From Candidatus Wolframiiraptor sp. (GTDB lineage: Archaea > Thermoproteota > Nitrososphaeria_A > Caldarchaeales > Wolframiiraptoraceae): DNA of 7,575 nt. Below the pieces are notes generated by a model. The model was not told the origin of the DNA. It was given only the letters and a program-made list of their open reading frames with translations, and searched no databases. Made by a program: the position numbers and the translations under genes. The stretch is taken from NCBI GenBank assembly GCA_003660635.1, contig QMUP01000036.1, positions 1 to 7,575 of the forward strand, given 5' to 3'. Shown here piece after piece: positions 5,237 to 7,575 of the stretch (within the stretch, counting starts at the first letter, position 1; every line of letters starts with the position of its first letter).

Positions 5237-6486
5237 AGATGCCCGCCACGATAATTACGGGACTCCAATGGGGAGATGAGGGAAAGGGTAAGATCTCCTA
5301 TCTCCTGTGCAGGGACGCCGACTGCGTCGTGAGGTTCCAAGGAGGGGCAAACGCTGGCCACACAGTAATAGTTTCGGGTAAGAAGTTAAAATTCAACATG
5401 ATTCCCGCTGGATCCGCGGCAGGAGCTATGCCATGTATAGCGTCCGGCACGGTGGTTGATCTCGACGAAGTTTTCGAGGAACTCGATCTGTTAAGGTCGC
5501 TCGGCTTCGAGACTAAATTCATGATAAGCAGGGCAGCGAACATCGTGCTGCCCATACATAAGAAGCTCGACGCGATGATCGAGGAACTCAGGGGAGGAAG
5601 GGCCGTCGGCACCACCAGGAGGGGGATAGGGCCTACCTACTCGGATAAGGCGCTTAGAGCAGGTATTAGGATTGAGGACCTATTAGACCGGAACGCGCTC
5701 ATGGATAAGTTGGAGATATTGAAGAAAGTCCATGACTTGGAGATCGAGAACTCGGATAAGCTGATCGAGTATGGGAACAGGATTAAGCCGTATGTCGGAG
5801 ATGTGGAGCTCTTTGTGAACAACTTACTCGACGAAGGGAAGAAGGTCATCTTCGAGGGAGCTCAGGGAACCCTCCTAGACATAGATCACGGAACCTACCC
5901 ATACGTCACATCCTCGAATACGATAGCTGGAGCCGCCTGCACCGGATGCGGCATAGGGCCGACGCGGATCGACGAGGTAGTCGGGGTTATGAAGGCGTAT
6001 TCAACGAGGGTTGGAGCCGGCGTCTTTCCCACGGAGCTATTCAACGAGCTCGGAGAGAGGATTAGGGAGATAGGTCAGGAGTTCGGGACCACTACGGGGA
6101 GGCCGAGGAGGGTTGGATGGCTTGATATGCCGTTGCTCAGATATGCAGTTCGAATAAGCGACGTGACCTGGATAGCCTTAACGAAGCTCGACGTCCTAAG
6201 CGGGTTAGACAAGATCAAGATTTGCACGGAATATGACTTGCGTGGGAAAACCGTTGAAATAGCTCCTCCAAGCGTGAAACTCCTCCGCGACGCCAAGCCC
6301 ACATACATAGAACTCGATGGATGGGGAAAGATGACGAAGGAGGATTGGAAGGCTGTTTCTGAAAGGGGTTGGGATGCGCTCCCAGATGAAGCAAAGACAT
6401 ATATCGAGACGATCGAGAAATTAGTCAATAAACCGATTAAATTGGTATCGGTTGGAGCTGAAGCCGGATTGGAGGTAATGAAGTAA
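5233..6486 (+). CDS. purA: Adenylosuccinate synthetase
   Basis: PurA joins IMP and aspartate, using GTP, to form adenylosuccinate, the first step from IMP to AMP. The N-terminal GLQWGDEGKGK (10-20) carries the catalytic Asp15. GGANAGHTV (37-45) has the catalytic His43. RRGIGPTYSDK (129-139) and the Arg-rich stretch after it shape the IMP site across the dimer. EGAQGTLLDIDHGTYPYVTSSN (208-229) is nearly the universal IMP/GTP-site block. FGTTTGRPRRVGW (284-296) binds aspartate, and TKLDVLSG (317-324) holds the guanine-recognition KxD. At 417 residues it is full length compared with bacterial enzymes (~430) and longer than the ~340-residue forms of several archaea. GTG 5233 overlaps the guaB stop (GTGA) and has GGAG five nt upstream; ATG 5239 is an alternative. 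Its stop overlaps the purB start. Product and context fit an IMP-branch operon. Confidence 0.97.
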   Translation: MKMPATIITGLQWGDEGKGKISYLLCRDADCVVRFQGGANAGHTVIVSGKKLKFNMIPAGSAAGAMPCIASGTVVDLDEVFEELDLLRSLGFETKFMISRAANIVLPIHKKLDAMIEELRGGRAVGTTRRGIGPTYSDKALRAGIRIEDLLDRNALMDKLEILKKVHDLEIENSDKLIEYGNRIKPYVGDVELFVNNLLDEGKKVIFEGAQGTLLDIDHGTYPYVTSSNTIAGAACTGCGIGPTRIDEVVGVMKAYSTRVGAGVFPTELFNELGERIREIGQEFGTTTGRPRRVGWLDMPLLRYAVRISDVTWIALTKLDVLSGLDKIKICTEYDLRGKTVEIAPPSVKLLRDAKPTYIELDGWGKMTKEDWKAVSERGWDALPDEAKTYIETIEKLVNKPIKLVSVGAEAGLEVMK

Positions 6487-7575
6487 TGGATCCTCTAGAA
6501 ACTATAATCCCGATTGATGGTAGGTATTGGTCTAAACTTGAGGAACTATCCGCCTATTTCTCGGAGTATGCTCTTATGAGGGAGAGGATCGCCGTCGAGA
6601 TAGCGTATCTGAAGAAATTCGTCGAGGAAGTTGAGAGGGAGAAGATTTCAGAGCTACCACTTAACTGGAAGGAGGCCCTCACGATAATACCTAGTGAATT
6701 TACGATAGATGATGCCAAACGAGTTAAGGAGATTGAAGCAGAGGTCGGCCATGACGTGGCCGCCGTCGTGAAATATCTCAGGGAGAAGCTCAGGGATCTC
6801 GGGCTTGAAGACCTCGCTCCATACGTGCATATAGGGTTAACCTCAGAAGATGTTACCAACCTAGCCTATTCGAGGTTACTCGCCAAATTCAATAGGGAAG
6901 CCTTACTACCTAACTTGGTTAAATTATTGGAGCAAGTGGCCGCATTATCACTTGAACACGTCGACACCATTATGCTCGGTAGAACCCATGGAGTTCCAGC
7001 CATCCCGACGACCTTCGGGAGATTTCTAGCAAATTATGCGTATAGGCTGGCGAAGATGGCCGATGAAATCTACGACTTCAGATTCCCTGGAAAGTTTGGT
7101 GGAGCGGTTGGAGACCATTCCGCTTTAAAGTTCGCTTATCCTGATGTTGACTGGATTAGGTTTAGCAGGGAATTCGTGGAATCCCTCGATCTCGAATACG
7201 TCCCCGCTTCTACTCAGATCCTACCACATGACAAAGTCTCCCAATATCTGATGCGGGTTTCCTTACTCGACTCCATTCTCTCCAACTTCTGCAGGGATTT
7301 ATGGTTGATGTCCGCTCTAGGATTGCTCGTCTTCACTATAAAGAAGGGGGAGATCCATTCCTCTACGATGCCTCATAAATCCAATCCGATTCTCCTTGAA
7401 AACGCTGAGGGAGCATTCGACCTCGCATCCGCCACGGGTTCCTATATCGCGAGGAGACTCCTTTCGAGCAGACTTCACAGGGATCTCTCAGACTCGATAA
7501 TCAAGAGGTTTTACGGACTCCCACTCTCCCTAACAATCCTGGGGATGAAGAACTTGAGCAAGGCCTTGGAGAGGA
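6486..7575 (+). CDS. purB: Adenylosuccinate lyase (3' end outside window)
   Basis: PurB splits adenylosuccinate to AMP and fumarate, and SAICAR to AICAR in de novo purine synthesis. The ATG shares its A with the purA stop (TAATG), which supports this start and suggests translational coupling. The frame stays open to the window edge, giving 363 residues of an expected ~450. Family motifs in order are PIDGRYWSKL (9-18), GHDVAAVVKYL (88-98), GLTSEDVTNL (117-126), LGRTHGVPAIPTTFG (164-178) with the catalytic-site His168, GKFGGAVGDH (202-211), STQILPHDKV (242-251), and the signature GEIHSSTMPHKSNPI (288-302) with the mobile-loop serine. The PIDGRY start, TQIxPHD and FxRDLW blocks place it with the E. 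coli-type lyases rather than the shorter B. subtilis type. Missing is the C-terminal ~90 residues. It completes the IMP-to-AMP step begun by purA. Confidence 0.95.
   Translation, partial: MDPLETIIPIDGRYWSKLEELSAYFSEYALMRERIAVEIAYLKKFVEEVEREKISELPLNWKEALTIIPSEFTIDDAKRVKEIEAEVGHDVAAVVKYLREKLRDLGLEDLAPYVHIGLTSEDVTNLAYSRLLAKFNREALLPNLVKLLEQVAALSLEHVDTIMLGRTHGVPAIPTTFGRFLANYAYRLAKMADEIYDFRFPGKFGGAVGDHSALKFAYPDVDWIRFSREFVESLDLEYVPASTQILPHDKVSQYLMRVSLLDSILSNFCRDLWLMSALGLLVFTIKKGEIHSSTMPHKSNPILLENAEGAFDLASATGSYIARRLLSSRLHRDLSDSIIKRFYGLPLSLTILGMKNLSKALER

Overview
The window looks like chromosomal DNA from an archaeon, most likely of the TACK or Asgard side. The evidence is an ESCRT-III/CdvB-family cell-division protein, archaeal-style BRE/TATA promoters close to start codons, an archaeal-type 23S rRNA 5' end, and leader-poor genes with mixed ATG/GTG starts. 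The exact lineage cannot be read from the sequence alone.

Minus-strand part (1-1955). The window opens inside a 23S rRNA gene: its first ~160 nt lie on the minus strand, so the rest of the gene runs off the left edge. No 16S rRNA precedes it; the region upstream (~163-529) holds a good BRE/TATA element, hairpins and a second possible promoter, but no protein gene I can support. Next, all on the minus strand, come an ESCRT-III/CdvB paralogue (530-1171) with its own TATA box, and a class II aldolase/fuculose-phosphate-aldolase-family protein (1296-1955).

Divergent control region (1956-2058). About 100 bp separates the aldolase from a rightward gene series. It carries TATA-like sequence and a striking set of alternating TATCGG/CCGATA hexamers, including a 16-bp inverted repeat, placed where an archaeal repressor would act.

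Plus-strand part (2059-7575). Five genes lie head to tail: a sugar/cofactor nucleotidyltransferase-like protein with a degraded active site, an AIR-synthase/HypE-related ATP-binding protein, IMP dehydrogenase (guaB), adenylosuccinate synthetase (purA), and adenylosuccinate lyase (purB, cut by the right edge). guaB-purA overlap by 4 bp and purA-purB by 1 bp. The last three govern the IMP branch point: GuaB commits IMP to GMP, while PurA and PurB convert IMP to AMP. The two upstream proteins have no assigned role; their position suggests a link to nucleotide metabolism, but this is inference.

I saw no mobile element, CRISPR array, tRNA or clear sign of recent transfer. The less ordinary points are the 23S gene without a 16S partner, the hexamer operator, the degenerate nucleotidyltransferase, and an IMP dehydrogenase whose flap lacks a recognisable Arg-Tyr dyad.
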